Source of the DNA: Desulforhopalus vacuolatus
GTDB taxonomy: Bacteria > Desulfobacterota > Desulfobulbia > Desulfobulbales > Desulfocapsaceae
Assembly (NCBI RefSeq): GCF_016918505.1
Contig: NZ_JAFFPZ010000005.1
Coordinates: 124,001-188,000, forward strand
Direction of reading: 5' to 3'
Length of the DNA stretch: 64,000 nucleotides
Below, in pieces: positions 26,141 through 35,366 of the stretch (positions are counted from its first letter, which is position 1; each line of letters opens with the position of its first letter). The notes beneath the pieces were generated by a model that was not told the origin of the DNA, searched no databases, and was given only the letters and a program-made list of their open reading frames with translations. The translations under genes and the position numbers were made by a program.

Positions 26141-27886
26141 TCAGGTTGCCGGTCCTTCGTTGAAGGGCTGAATCTCCAGCCCCATGGTGCCATCATCGGT
26201 CTGAAAAATGTTTATCCAGCAATCCCAGTCCTGCTCATTGATCCGTGGATAGTCGACGCGGTAGTGGGTGCAGCGGCTCTCGCGGCGAAGGATGGAGGCA
26301 CGCAGCTTCATCTCGGCGTTGAGTATCATGTTGCCTGTTTCGTGGGCGAGGCGCAGTTCGTGGATATTGCGGGCGATGAGCAGTGGCTGGTGATTGTCGC
26401 GCAACTCTTCCACGTAGGCGAGCGCTGCCTCCAGCATCCGTTCTTTTTTGATATAGAGGATGAAATTAGGAATGACAATCCCCTGCAGGGTCTGAGTGAC
26501 CCAGCGGGGGCTGAAGCCCCGGCCGCGTTTCAATGGGGCGAGGATCTCTTCACTGATGGTAATCTTCTGGTCCGGGGGGATGGCAAACCGGGATTTCCGC
26601 CGAAGAGCAACCCGCGCTGCCGCTGTGCCGGCAATTGCACCCTGCACGGCTGCTGCGGAGAGGGAGGCTCCCTGCTGCAGCTCCATTGCTCCGGTAACAC
26701 AGGACCCGAGGGCGTCGCCAGCGGCATAGAGGCCGGAGATGGTAGACTGACCATTGAGATCAACCGGGGCAAGTCCTTCAGAATTGTGCGGGGCGAGTCC
26801 CGCCCCGGCACCTCCGGAGGGCGGACCCTGCGCAAAGAACGGGGGAGAGAGGACAGCGTGATGTACTTTAGGTTTCTGGTTGGGTTTCGTTTCTGCCGGA
26901 TCCCTGCCGGTGGCCGGATGAACAGCTGGTCCGCGGGGAAAGTGTTTGACCTTGTGTTCTTTGTCCGCGTCCGGCAGACCGGGGAGAATGGCCCCCTCTT
27001 TCCATACCTCATAGTTGAGCCCGAGCTCGCCTGTGACCTCCACATCTGTCCCGCATACCTGCGGCTTGCGGGCAAGATCTTTGCGCCAGCGCTGCCACGT
27101 GGCGGCGGGGGCATTGAGCAGGCCGGTGGTGGTGTCATTCCACTCCTTGCCGGTAATCCGTGCGCCGATACGCCAGGCCATCATGGCACCGTCACTGGTC
27201 AGGTCGCAAACCGGCATTCCGGCGGGTTTAAAGGCACCGGCACCGGTGGCGAGCACCACCGTTTTCGCGGAGAAAAAGTGAATGGTACCGTCATCAAGAG
27301 TAAAACCTCCCGCTCCGATAACGCGCCCCCGTTCTTTGATCAGGTGAGTGATCATGATTCGCTCACAGATCTCTACTTTCCGTTTCTTGAGTTGATGGTG
27401 AAAGCATTTGCTGTAGAGGGCTGAGTCGAAGAAGCCCCACTTCTTGAGGTCATTGACCCTGGCAAGGCTGTGGTTGGCGAGCTGGCGGGTGAATTTGGGA
27501 TTGCTGGTGCGGTGGCTGGCTGTGTTGATTGCCTTGATCCAATCCTTCAGTGGCATTTCTTCGGGGGTGGGATAGTAGGCGAAGATATCCCGAGCCCATG
27601 GAGTCTGGCCTGAGGCCCCGAGGCGTCCCTTGGCGGTGAGGATCACTTTTGCGCCCTGGTCAGAAGCCTTTACTGCAGCAAAAAAACCGGCCATGCCGCC
27701 GCCGATAACCAGTACATCTGTGACATGTTCTTTCGTTAAGAGAGCGTCGGGATCAATGTGCGGGTGGTTCTCCCGGGCTTGAGCCTCGGCATGGGCTGTT
27801 CCGCTGAAACTGAGACCTCCAAGGGCGGTCATTCCAATGGCTCCCGCAAGAAATTGACGACGGGTACTCTTTATCTCAGAGCTCAT
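26141..27886 (-). CDS. Tat-exported FAD flavoprotein (AprA/FrdA superfamily)
   Basis: This 581-residue protein starts with a twin-arginine signal (STRRQFLAGAIGMTALGG, cleavage near residue 35), so the folded, FAD-loaded protein should be periplasmic. The dinucleotide motif is VLVIGGGMAGFFAAVKA near 58-74. A second FAD segment, GLYAAGDALGSCVTGAMELQQGASLSAA, follows near 385-415, as in fumarate reductase and APS reductase alpha subunits. Known members with Tat signals are flavocytochrome-like reductases of unsaturated acids. The substrate is unknown. It overlaps the membrane-protein gene by 11 bp. Confidence 0.85.
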   Translation of the reverse strand: MSSEIKSTRRQFLAGAIGMTALGGLSFSGTAHAEAQARENHPHIDPDALLTKEHVTDVLVIGGGMAGFFAAVKASDQGAKVILTAKGRLGASGQTPWARDIFAYYPTPEEMPLKDWIKAINTASHRTSNPKFTRQLANHSLARVNDLKKWGFFDSALYSKCFHHQLKKRKVEICERIMITHLIKERGRVIGAGGFTLDDGTIHFFSAKTVVLATGAGAFKPAGMPVCDLTSDGAMMAWRIGARITGKEWNDTTTGLLNAPAATWQRWRKDLARKPQVCGTDVEVTGELGLNYEVWKEGAILPGLPDADKEHKVKHFPRGPAVHPATGRDPAETKPNQKPKVHHAVLSPPFFAQGPPSGGAGAGLAPHNSEGLAPVDLNGQSTISGLYAAGDALGSCVTGAMELQQGASLSAAAVQGAIAGTAAARVALRRKSRFAIPPDQKITISEEILAPLKRGRGFSPRWVTQTLQGIVIPNFILYIKKERMLEAALAYVEELRDNHQPLLIARNIHELRLAHETGNMILNAEMKLRASILRRESRCTHYRVDYPRINEQDWDCWINIFQTDDGTMGLEIQPFNEGPAT

Positions 27887-28634
27887 TTTCTACCTCCTCT
27901 TTTTCAGGTCGATGTTCCTGCTTTTCAAGCCTGTCGATGTTCTCCGGTGGTGGCAGCAGCCTGACGGCCGGGGGTGGGAGCAGCCTGACGGGTTTTGCGT
28001 GGGGAATGAGATCAAACCAGCGGCGCAACATCATTACAGCTGCCGCAAGGGCAAAAAGAGTGAAGATTACGGTAATAAAGGGGGTTATATGACGTCCAAG
28101 GACAAAAACGTGGTGCAGCCCGAAGATCAGCACAAGAAATGCAAGGATACCATGCATCCGTCGCCATGCTTTGTATTTCAGTGGCAGTACATTCCTGAAC
28201 CAGGCGGTAATGCCGAGGGTTGCGAGCAGCAGCCAGCTGATAATTCCAGAAAGAACTCCGGCAGTCGGGGTGGAAATCATGGTGAAGAATGCTTCGCGGG
28301 GAGAGATACCGTATTCAAACAGTTTGGGCACTACCAGCAGAAAGGGATGGCTGCAGAGAAGCAGCACAAGAAGTGTACCTGTAACTATATGGTATTTGCT
28401 GAGCATACAGCCACGCAGGTGCAGTGACAGGAAACGGTTGCGGGGGAACCAATAGAACTGTCCCGGGACAAGGCACCATGCGGTGACGGTGATCAGCGAG
28501 AAAATTTCAAGGTAGGCGTTGCGTCCACTGAAAACACCTTTGATGAGCATAAAAAGTACCGGAAAACCGGCGAAGACGGCGATGGCACGCAGGAAAAAAC
28601 CGCTGGTGGTAAATACGGGAGGAGTCTGAGACAT
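27876..28634 (-). CDS. Ferric-reductase-like haem membrane protein
   Basis: This 252-residue protein has about six membrane helices and resembles the ferric-reductase-like transmembrane domain. His-containing helices (HLRGCMLSKYHIVTGTLLVLLLCSHPFLL, RRMHGILAFLVLIFGLHHVFVL) offer the spaced His pairs that would ligate two b-type haems. It probably passes electrons between the quinone pool or the cytoplasmic ferredoxin and the periplasmic flavoprotein encoded next. The C-terminus is Pro-rich with a duplicated VRLLPPP, then acidic. It is in an operon with the ferredoxin 1 bp upstream. Confidence 0.8.
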   Translation of the reverse strand: MSQTPPVFTTSGFFLRAIAVFAGFPVLFMLIKGVFSGRNAYLEIFSLITVTAWCLVPGQFYWFPRNRFLSLHLRGCMLSKYHIVTGTLLVLLLCSHPFLLVVPKLFEYGISPREAFFTMISTPTAGVLSGIISWLLLATLGITAWFRNVLPLKYKAWRRMHGILAFLVLIFGLHHVFVLGRHITPFITVIFTLFALAAAVMMLRRWFDLIPHAKPVRLLPPPAVRLLPPPENIDRLEKQEHRPEKEEVENEL

Positions 28635-28635
28635 T

Positions 28636-28848
28636 TTATCCCCACGAGATGATGACCGGGATGGACTTCTCCGGGTCTATGGTGATGGCATCTACCGGGC
28701 AGTACATGCGGCAGAGATGGCAGATCTGACACTCTTCCGGCCAGCAGATTTCTGCCTTGCCGTTGTCGCCGATGCGCAACACATCCATCGGACAGCTTAA
28801 GACACACTCACTGCAGCCGATACAGCCGGAGATTTTTTTAATTGCCAT
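28636..28848 (-). CDS. 2x[4Fe-4S] ferredoxin-type protein
   Basis: This 70-residue protein has two classical cluster motifs, CIGCSECVLSCP and CQICHLCRMYCP, separated by a hydrophilic insert. No signal peptide is present, so it acts in the cytoplasm. The ATG at 28848 (MAIKK) is preferred over a TTG four codons upstream. It is the first gene of the flavoprotein operon and is the likely cytoplasmic electron donor or acceptor for the haem membrane protein. Confidence 0.9.
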   Translation of the reverse strand: MAIKKISGCIGCSECVLSCPMDVLRIGDNGKAEICWPEECQICHLCRMYCPVDAITIDPEKSIPVIISWG

Positions 28849-28961
28849 GGGGCCCCACAATACTTTGAAGGTTCTGAGGGCAGGACGGGGGCGGGAAAAA
28901 AAATTCTGTCCACTGAGTTATCATTGAGATAGCAGGGCAGTTGTTGTGCTATTGATGTTAT

Positions 28962-29216
28962 TTATTCCGCCTTGCAGCCTTCGGGAACCGCAACAAGGCG
29001 TCCTTCGATAATTTTACAGGTCGCGGTGATGACAGCACCGCTGAGACCGTCGATGGTGACGAGATCAGCTTCCCTGTGCCCCTCACAGGCTGTGAAGGCG
29101 GCGGTGGGCGGCATTTCGTTCAGGTTCTCTGAAACAGATAGAGCGGTATGGGTGGCACAGGATGTCATGAAGGGGAGTATTCCCGCAACAACCGCAATTT
29201 TCAGTATATTCTGCAT
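28962..29216 (-). CDS. Small putative lipoprotein, unknown
   Basis: This 84-residue protein has an N-terminal hydrophobic stretch ending in a lipobox-like FMTSC, followed by about 65 exported residues with three Cys (ACEGH, TATCK, EGCK). The reading frame stays open upstream to 29300, but the ATG at 29216 places the signal peptide at the N-terminus. Its ribosome site is weak. I do not recognise the family, and it lies 113 bp upstream of the ferredoxin operon on the same strand. Confidence 0.55.
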   Translation of the reverse strand: MQNILKIAVVAGILPFMTSCATHTALSVSENLNEMPPTAAFTACEGHREADLVTIDGLSGAVITATCKIIEGRLVAVPEGCKAE

Positions 29217-29431
29217 ATTCTCATTGTTTCTGAAATTTGGCATTCTATCCTGGATTACATAACCCGGCATTCCTTTTTTTCTCTTTTGGTGCGAAAGCAT
29301 TTTGGGGAGAGGTTGTCATTTTTCGAATGTTCAGAGTATTCAGCTGGAAAAAAATATACGAAACATCAGTATGATCTGATAAAGTCAAGGTCTCATTCCA
29401 GCCCAAGAGACCTTCCTGGCAGGAGTATATC
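29217..29431. other. Gap between the lipoprotein and the AT-rich pair
   Basis: About 215 bp without a supported gene, AT-rich in part. It should carry the leftward promoter of the lipoprotein, and perhaps a rightward promoter for the following small frame, but no consensus pair is evident. Confidence 0.4.
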
Positions 29432-29557
29432 ATGAAACAACCCGACTTTGATAAAACAGGTGCTCCACCAGTCAAACTGGAGTGCAGGGACACCGAACCG
29501 GTTCTGTTGAAAAAGACAGATTATTCAAGGTACCCAACAGTGCGCCGGGAGCAATGA
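29432..29557 (+). CDS. Possible 41-residue small protein
   Basis: This short frame starts at an ATG with AGGAG six bases upstream (29421-29425) and stops at 29557, 23 bp before the next gene. The product is hydrophilic (starts MKQPDFDKTGAPP, ends PTVRREQ), with one Cys and no membrane segment. The excellent ribosome site is the only positive evidence. The 3' part contains TTATTCAAGGTACCCA, resembling a dispersed-repeat fragment, so this may be a gene truncated by a repeat. Confidence 0.35.
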   Translation: MKQPDFDKTGAPPVKLECRDTEPVLLKKTDYSRYPTVRREQ

Positions 29558-29580
29558 GAAAAAAATGAGGGCAAATTACA

Positions 29581-31962
29581 ATGAAGAAACTGCATCGATA
29601 CTTTTATACATCTATGAGCATTGTCACCGTGAAGGGGAAAAGAGATTTCAATCCTCCCGGGTTAATATTGCTTGTCCTGCTCTTGTCCTGCTTCTTCCTC
29701 ACGGGAACGTGCTGGTCTGATTCCAATCCGTCCATGCCATCTCCGGATGTTACAGCCAGGACCTTGCAGCTTGAAGGAACACAGTTGCAGCTCAAGGGAG
29801 ATGTGCAAGGGGCTGTACTCAAATATCGGCAAAGTCTGGGCCTCAAACCAAACAAAAAACTGGAGAATATTGTTCTGTTCCTGGAACAGCGACTGGATCA
29901 CTCTGTTAAAAAGATCCTTTTTGATGGAAAATTAGAAGATCAATGGCTTGAACTCTCAGCTTCTGGGGGGAATTATTCAGAGTTTGCTCAAATAAAGAAC
30001 AACGCTCTGGTTGTTGATGTCCCGGAAGGAAACTCCTGGGGAAAAACCGGGATCAGGTCCAGGAATGAGTTGTTTACATTCCCAGATAAAAACAAAGCAG
30101 AGGCAATTAAATTAACATTTGATATCGATGTGAAAGAGTCAAGTGATTTCGTATATGCTGTTATTCCTGGAAATTGGGATGGAAATCTGGAATGGCGTTC
30201 TCATTTCATTCGATTACAGGCGAACAAAAATAAAGATGGGAAAACGGTAACTTTATCATTAATAATCAGAAAGTCTGAAAAAATGAAAGCAATAGTCAAT
30301 ATTGAGCAAATAGCCCGGCTGAATGTTATCATTCGTTCAGATAATATTGTTGAAGTGACAGATAAAAACGATAGTAACGTACTGCAAGCCATTATCAGTG
30401 GTAATGAAAATGTTTATAAATATGGCTATAAAATAAGTGCATTAACCCATGCGAATGAATCAAATTTGCCTGCGAAACTTATGCTTAAAAAGATCAGTCT
30501 GGAAAAAGTAAAATATATAAAACAGACAGATACCTCAATTTTATCCAACATCACAGGAAAAACAATATTGTTTGATGGAAAATTAATGGGACATCAATGG
30601 ATTCGATATAAAGAATCCAGGGATGATTATGATAAAACAGTCAGATTGGCTGATGGTGCATTGTTGGTAGATGTGCCGGAGGATTCAGGGTATGCCAATG
30701 TGGGTATTGAGTCGAGTCATCCCTTGATTTGGCTTGATGCATTTGGAGAAGGGTCAGAAAGAGAAGTTGTTTTTGACTTCTTGCCTGATGAAACAACAGG
30801 TTTTGCGATTGCCCTTTCATATCGAGACAATCATTTTATTGTAAAATGGGTAAAAGATTCAGCTTGTGATACGGCCCTGCTGCAAATTTACGTAAGTGAA
30901 AATCTGGGTTTAATTGGCAATTGGAATTCTTCTTATACACCTGTTTGGGAACAGAAATTAACAGCAAAAGCACCCAGTCGTGTAAAGCTTGCATTGACTC
31001 CAGAAGGGGTTCATCTTTCGGGTGATAATTTACCGGAGCATTTGCAATACTGGAAATTCCTTAAAGCCAATGCCGGGTATAAGATTTACGCCTATAGCTT
31101 TCCTCTCTTACCAGATAAAGCTGTAAAGATGGCTTTAAAACAAATAAGTTTACACAAAAATAAACTTGTACCAGCAGCACAAATCGAGGCAGTTGAAAAT
31201 GTTGAACCTTTGCCTGTTAAAACCTTTTTTGACGGCTCTAAAGTACAGGATTGGACGTTTACACCATGGCAAATCTACAAAGAACCTGTTACTGCTTGTC
31301 ATTTAGATGAAAAGGGATTTTCTGTTTTTGATGTGCCCACAGATACACCATTGGACGGTTGTGATATTCATACAACTGAACCCTTGATTACTATAGATGA
31401 AAGGATAGATACAACATCTTATAAAGTGACTGCTGAGTTTGATGCTAAAACAACTAAAAATTTCCAGGTAGTTATCACACCGCATACCAGGAGCAAGTGG
31501 AATAAATATTATGAAGCTTGTTATGTTCAACTTTTTCAAAATAAACACTCTGAAAATATTTTTAGTCTCAATTGTGGCGGGAATAAAAATTATTGGCAGA
31601 GAACGGTCTCAGATGAATGGTTAACATCAGAGTGGGATGGAAAACTCACAATATTAATTGAAAAAGAGTGGTTGCAGGCACAAATAGGGAATGGGCAAGC
31701 TATACGCATTGCTCATACATCGCCATCAAATATATATATCTATGTTGTTGCCCTGGATTATCGTTATGCTGACACTAAAACAGCGTTTATGTTAAAATCG
31801 ATATCCGGTCAATGGCAGGCTCCCGAAGGAATGAAGACAGTAGATCGTTGGTTTTATATCGACACGTCTGATTTTAATCCTGAGCAGTTTATCAAAGATT
31901 TAGCCAGTGACCTTCCTTATCCAAACGCACCGATACTTGAAGGGGAATATGATGAAAAGTAA
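29581..31962 (+). CDS. Exported protein with three DUF1080-like repeats
   Basis: This 793-residue protein has an N-terminal hydrophobic signal or anchor (PGLILLVLLLSCFFLTG, about 26-43), a short TPR-like helix pair (KGDVQGAVLKYRQSLGLKP), then three tandem domains of about 220-250 residues. Each begins with the same motif: ILFDGKLEDQW near 113, ILFDGKLMGHQW near 330 and TFFDGSKVQDW near 550. Each carries a matching VDVPEG/VDVPED/FDVPTD strand about 40 residues later. The F-DGK-W start recalls the jelly-roll DUF1080/3-keto-disaccharide-hydrolase fold, but remote homology is not proven. The gene is much more AT-rich than its neighbours. Confidence 0.75.
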   Translation: MKKLHRYFYTSMSIVTVKGKRDFNPPGLILLVLLLSCFFLTGTCWSDSNPSMPSPDVTARTLQLEGTQLQLKGDVQGAVLKYRQSLGLKPNKKLENIVLFLEQRLDHSVKKILFDGKLEDQWLELSASGGNYSEFAQIKNNALVVDVPEGNSWGKTGIRSRNELFTFPDKNKAEAIKLTFDIDVKESSDFVYAVIPGNWDGNLEWRSHFIRLQANKNKDGKTVTLSLIIRKSEKMKAIVNIEQIARLNVIIRSDNIVEVTDKNDSNVLQAIISGNENVYKYGYKISALTHANESNLPAKLMLKKISLEKVKYIKQTDTSILSNITGKTILFDGKLMGHQWIRYKESRDDYDKTVRLADGALLVDVPEDSGYANVGIESSHPLIWLDAFGEGSEREVVFDFLPDETTGFAIALSYRDNHFIVKWVKDSACDTALLQIYVSENLGLIGNWNSSYTPVWEQKLTAKAPSRVKLALTPEGVHLSGDNLPEHLQYWKFLKANAGYKIYAYSFPLLPDKAVKMALKQISLHKNKLVPAAQIEAVENVEPLPVKTFFDGSKVQDWTFTPWQIYKEPVTACHLDEKGFSVFDVPTDTPLDGCDIHTTEPLITIDERIDTTSYKVTAEFDAKTTKNFQVVITPHTRSKWNKYYEACYVQLFQNKHSENIFSLNCGGNKNYWQRTVSDEWLTSEWDGKLTILIEKEWLQAQIGNGQAIRIAHTSPSNIYIYVVALDYRYADTKTAFMLKSISGQWQAPEGMKTVDRWFYIDTSDFNPEQFIKDLASDLPYPNAPILEGEYDEK

Positions 31963-33595
31963 AATAATAATATATATTGTTCTCGGTTTTCTGTTTATTT
32001 TTTGCCAAAACGCGTATTCAAGAATGTGGGTTATATACGTCAACGATAAAGTTCCATCTAACTATGATTTAGAAACTGTATCAGAAGTATTTGATTATGA
32101 AAAAAAGCCATTTAAAGATCTTCTTGCTACGTGGGAACAAAGTAAGATCCAGGAAGAGCAGATAAAGCATTATGAAAAATATGGCATTACAAAGTCACAG
32201 GCACAACATGCGATTGAAGAGCGACTCCGGTTATCCAGAGCTTTGGTTCGTTCCAGATTTTTAGGGGTGAAAGATATTTCGCCTGCTTTTGATTCGTTAG
32301 ATAATAGAGTTAAAGCTATGGATTATATCGTAGGACTGGGACATGACAGATTTAAAAGTTTAATCAATAAATTTGGGATTAAATTAGGAAATGATTTTTT
32401 TCAATGCTTGTGTCACTCACAGGGTCTTGCTGGGACAAGTTTAGGATATAGCCCTGCACCAGATAAACATTGTAATACAACAGCACCATGCAAAGGTGGA
32501 AATTGGGGATGTGTTTGTTCTGATTTACCCAAAGATGGTGTAATCTGGGCTGACTGTGCAAAAAAGTATCATACTGCAGATGGGAAAAATATCTTTGATC
32601 GTTTCGGCGAGCATATTAATGTTTGCCAAAAAGAACGAAATGATATCATAAAAAACTTGCAGGAGAGGAGTCAAGTGCATCGTAAAAATTGTTTACCTCA
32701 TCTGTCAGAGAGAAGTTTGCAAGAAATGCAAAGTATGCTAAAAATAGGACTTGCTGCAAAAGCCGCTAAATTGGCAGAAGATGCAGACAATATTTGTGAA
32801 GAATCCATAGTTGTAAACTTGTTTCTTAATGAGAATCAAAGTAAATACTCAGTAGCAGTAGTTATGGAAGGCCTGGCTCAGTGGCTCCCCGATAAATGGT
32901 ATGTTTATGGTAAACTTAACGATGCAATGGTTTCTGAGGTCGGCTCAAATGTATTCAACACAACTTTAGGAAAAACCATAAATGTTCTGAGCTTCGCCAA
33001 TAATGCCATGGCCAATAAAAAACTTGTAGAGGATGAAATAAAAGCAAGAAAAACGGATGAAATATATAGGGGTGCACTTGAATTGTTTCAAAAAAGTAAA
33101 AGTTGGAATGTTCAACAACTTAGGAATATAGACTCTACTCTTCGGGAAAAAATTAATGAAGTAAATAATGAAATAAGCAAACTTAAATATATGTATTTGG
33201 AAGAATACAATGAATTCTATACAAAAACCATGCTAAAAATCGGTGATGCAATAGATGCAAGACGTAAAAAATTAGAGAGAGAACTTATAATGGAAGGAGA
33301 AAGACTTGAGAATAATTTTAACAGCAGAAAAGCCGAATTATTAATGAAGCGGGCAAATTTACTTCTGAAAAAAAGTATTATAAATGATTACAGGATTCCC
33401 TTTTTAGAAGAAGGAGGGTGTAAGAAATACCTGGTTAAAAGAGAAGCTTCTTGCAAAGCAAGGTTAGCCGAACAAAAAAGATTAAGAGAGAAAAAAATCC
33501 GAGAGAATGCTTTAAAAAAAGTATCAGAATATAGAGAAACAAAAACGACAAGAACCAATCCGACTTCGACCAATATTATAAAGCCAGAGAAGTAA
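31949..33595 (+). CDS. Exported coiled-coil protein with a Cys-rich segment
   Basis: This 548-residue protein overlaps the preceding gene by 14 bp, so they are co-translated. It starts with a signal peptide (IIIYIVLGFLFIFCQNAYS). A Cys-rich segment around residues 150-230 (FQCLCHSQG, CNTTAPCKG, WGCVCSDLP, WADCAKKY) suggests a disulfide- or metal-stabilised domain. The last 200 residues are strongly charged and helical, probably coiled coil (NNEISKLKYMYLEEYNEF, RRKKLERELIMEGERLENN). The family is not recognised. It shares the AT-rich composition of the upstream gene, which suggests both were acquired together. Confidence 0.72.
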   Translation: MMKSKIIIYIVLGFLFIFCQNAYSRMWVIYVNDKVPSNYDLETVSEVFDYEKKPFKDLLATWEQSKIQEEQIKHYEKYGITKSQAQHAIEERLRLSRALVRSRFLGVKDISPAFDSLDNRVKAMDYIVGLGHDRFKSLINKFGIKLGNDFFQCLCHSQGLAGTSLGYSPAPDKHCNTTAPCKGGNWGCVCSDLPKDGVIWADCAKKYHTADGKNIFDRFGEHINVCQKERNDIIKNLQERSQVHRKNCLPHLSERSLQEMQSMLKIGLAAKAAKLAEDADNICEESIVVNLFLNENQSKYSVAVVMEGLAQWLPDKWYVYGKLNDAMVSEVGSNVFNTTLGKTINVLSFANNAMANKKLVEDEIKARKTDEIYRGALELFQKSKSWNVQQLRNIDSTLREKINEVNNEISKLKYMYLEEYNEFYTKTMLKIGDAIDARRKKLERELIMEGERLENNFNSRKAELLMKRANLLLKKSIINDYRIPFLEEGGCKKYLVKREASCKARLAEQKRLREKKIRENALKKVSEYRETKTTRTNPTSTNIIKPEK

Positions 33596-33948
33596 GAATT
33601 GTATTTTTGATATTATTTCTGTATAAGGGTCCCTTGAATAATCTTGTATTTCGTTCATATTCGAGGCACAGGAGAAAATTTACCGGAGCTATATGTTTGA
33701 TATTGCGAGGATAAATTTTTGGCTGTAACGAAGAAGATGGGCGAAAGACTGATTATTCAAGGTTCCCATAAGTGGAGGCTGGAGAGTTTTTTTTGTTGAG
33801 GGGTTCCCTGAAATACCATTAAGGACACAAAGTAACCACAACATCCAGCTGTTCCAGGTTTGCTTGTAACGCATTGAAACAAGGGGTTATTGTAAATCGG
33901 GAAGATCTGGAGTTGTGACACATATTCAATTTAGATCAGGACATAATT
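33596..33948. repeat. Gap with dispersed-repeat copies
   Basis: This 353-bp gap carries a minus-strand copy of the GAACGAAATACAAG... repeat at about 33626-33672 and shorter TTCAAGGTTCCC pieces near 33756. The rest looks like non-coding remnant sequence. No gene is supported; AGGACATAATT just before 33949 is the ribosome site of the next gene. Confidence 0.55.
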
Positions 33949-34428
33949 ATGACAAACAATGATGTTTTACGCCGTATTCGTTATATCTTCGATATTGACG
34001 ATTCTGAAATGATTGCGATATTTGCTTTAGCTGATTATCAGGTAACCCGTGAGCTGATCAGCGATTGGTTAAAAAAAGATGATGATCCTGCATTTCGGGA
34101 ATGTAGTGACACTAAATTAGCGCTTTTCTTAAATGGCTTCATTAATCATAAACGAGGCAAAAAAGAAGGGCCACAACCTGAGCCTGAGAAGCGCTTAACT
34201 AACAATATTATTTTCATGAAATTAAAGATCGCATTAAACCTGAAAGCCGAAGATGTCTTGGATCTTATGTACCTGGCTGATTTTGCCATGAGTAAACCCG
34301 AATTAAGTGCATTTTTTCGGAGACCAGGCCATAAGCATTACCGTGTCTGTCAAGATCAGATGTTACGTAATTTTTTAAAAGGTATGCAGCTTAGATATCG
34401 TCCTGTCCTTGAAGAGAACATCGAATAA
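33949..34428 (+). CDS. DUF1456 (YehS-like) protein
   Basis: This 159-residue protein has the two tandem helical repeats that define DUF1456. Each begins with an N-x-hydrophobic-hydrophobic segment (NNDVLRRIRYIFDIDDSEMIAIF; NNIIFMKLKIALNLKAEDVLDLM) and ends in a C-terminal FLNGF/FLKGM helix. The family, which includes Escherichia coli YehS, is conserved in many proteobacteria; its molecular role is not known to me. It stands alone between dispersed repeats. AGGA precedes the ATG. Confidence 0.9.
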   Translation: MTNNDVLRRIRYIFDIDDSEMIAIFALADYQVTRELISDWLKKDDDPAFRECSDTKLALFLNGFINHKRGKKEGPQPEPEKRLTNNIIFMKLKIALNLKAEDVLDLMYLADFAMSKPELSAFFRRPGHKHYRVCQDQMLRNFLKGMQLRYRPVLEENIE

Positions 34429-35105
34429 TCGCCCATTTTCTTCGCTACAGATTAAATTCTCAAAAAACTGTGGGAAACAAAAAGCGGTAAGACAATTTTT
34501 TTACCGCGAAGAACACGAAGGAACACGAAGAAAGGCAAAAGCATTTGAGAATAAAGATTTTTAAAATGTAAAGCGGGAAGGATGAAAAAGGGGAGACGGG
34601 AGAAGGGAGACGGGAGACAGGGAAAAGCAAAAGACGGAACAGCGAAAAACTTTTTGCCAACGAATAAAAGCTCTAATCATGCGAATAAAGGCAAAAAACT
34701 TTAAGAAGTTACGCTTTTATAAAAAATGTCCTTTTTCGCATGTTTAGAGGATCCCTTTGGCAAAAAAATCTTTTGTCGTTCCGTCTTTTACAAGGGAACC
34801 TTGAAACAATCTCATACCACAATGGATATCATCAATTTTTGTTGCTCTGCTTTTTCCCGTCTCCTTTCTCCCGTCTCCCGTCTCTGCCTTTGAATTCGCC
34901 AATACAAAATGTAAATGGTATTACTTCCAAAGGACATAATCCGTATTCCTCGTCAGGCTCGATCTGTCAAACTTCTTATCGATTTTGATGAGATACCAAA
35001 GTTACTGCCGCTGTAATCAAATAAAAGTGAAACAGAACGTCGCGAATCAAGGGAGGCGCTTAAGGCCGCCCTTGATTCGCGGTATTAAAAAATATATATT
35101 TAGAG
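34429..35105. repeat. Composite dispersed repeat block
   Basis: This 677-bp gap contains TTTTTTACCGCGAAGAACAC (34497 on), a purine tract of GGGAGACGGGAG units, AAAAGACGGAACAGCGAAAAAC, GGGAACCTTGAAACAATCTC, pyrimidine runs and the end motif AATACAAAATGTAAATGG at 34901-34918. It is the inverted counterpart of the block at 36360-37073. About 34930-35030 encodes a short fragment ending in LSILMRYQSYCRCN-like out-of-frame text with no support. No gene is called. Confidence 0.75.
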
Positions 35106-35345
35106 ATGAGGTATCAAGGAATGAACCTGAAGAGACAAAATAGTATCCAACCCAATATGACCGTTCTTGATATTGTATACACGTTTAAATCCACTGAAGC
35201 GATCTTCAAAAAATGGGATGACAAAGCTGGTGAATGTATCTGCTGCAACTCTCTCTTCGATTCCCTTGAGGTCGTAGCGGAAAAATATGGCATCGAACTT
35301 CCAGACCTTCTGGCTGATCTCAACAGAGTTGTAGAAAATAGCTGA
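35106..35345 (+). CDS. DUF1858-like small CxxC protein
   Basis: This 79-residue protein resembles the DUF1858 domain often found beside hybrid-cluster or disulfide-related proteins. IQPNMTVLDIVYTFKSTEAIFKKW corresponds to the first two helices, a CICC motif sits where the family has a Cys pair, and LEVVAEKYGIELPDLLADLN is the closing helix pair. The start is uncertain: the ATG at 35106 has only a weak ribosome site, and the ATG at 35121 has AAGGA directly adjacent. It is convergent with rlmF. Confidence 0.7.
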   Translation: MRYQGMNLKRQNSIQPNMTVLDIVYTFKSTEAIFKKWDDKAGECICCNSLFDSLEVVAEKYGIELPDLLADLNRVVENS

Positions 35346-35366
35346 GGCTGAAGTGCTGCCCATTTT

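Noticed and set aside
33689-33874. A possible transposase remnant on the minus strand
   Set aside because: The 61-residue frame shows no DDE or other transposase motif; the surrounding sequence is repeat debris.
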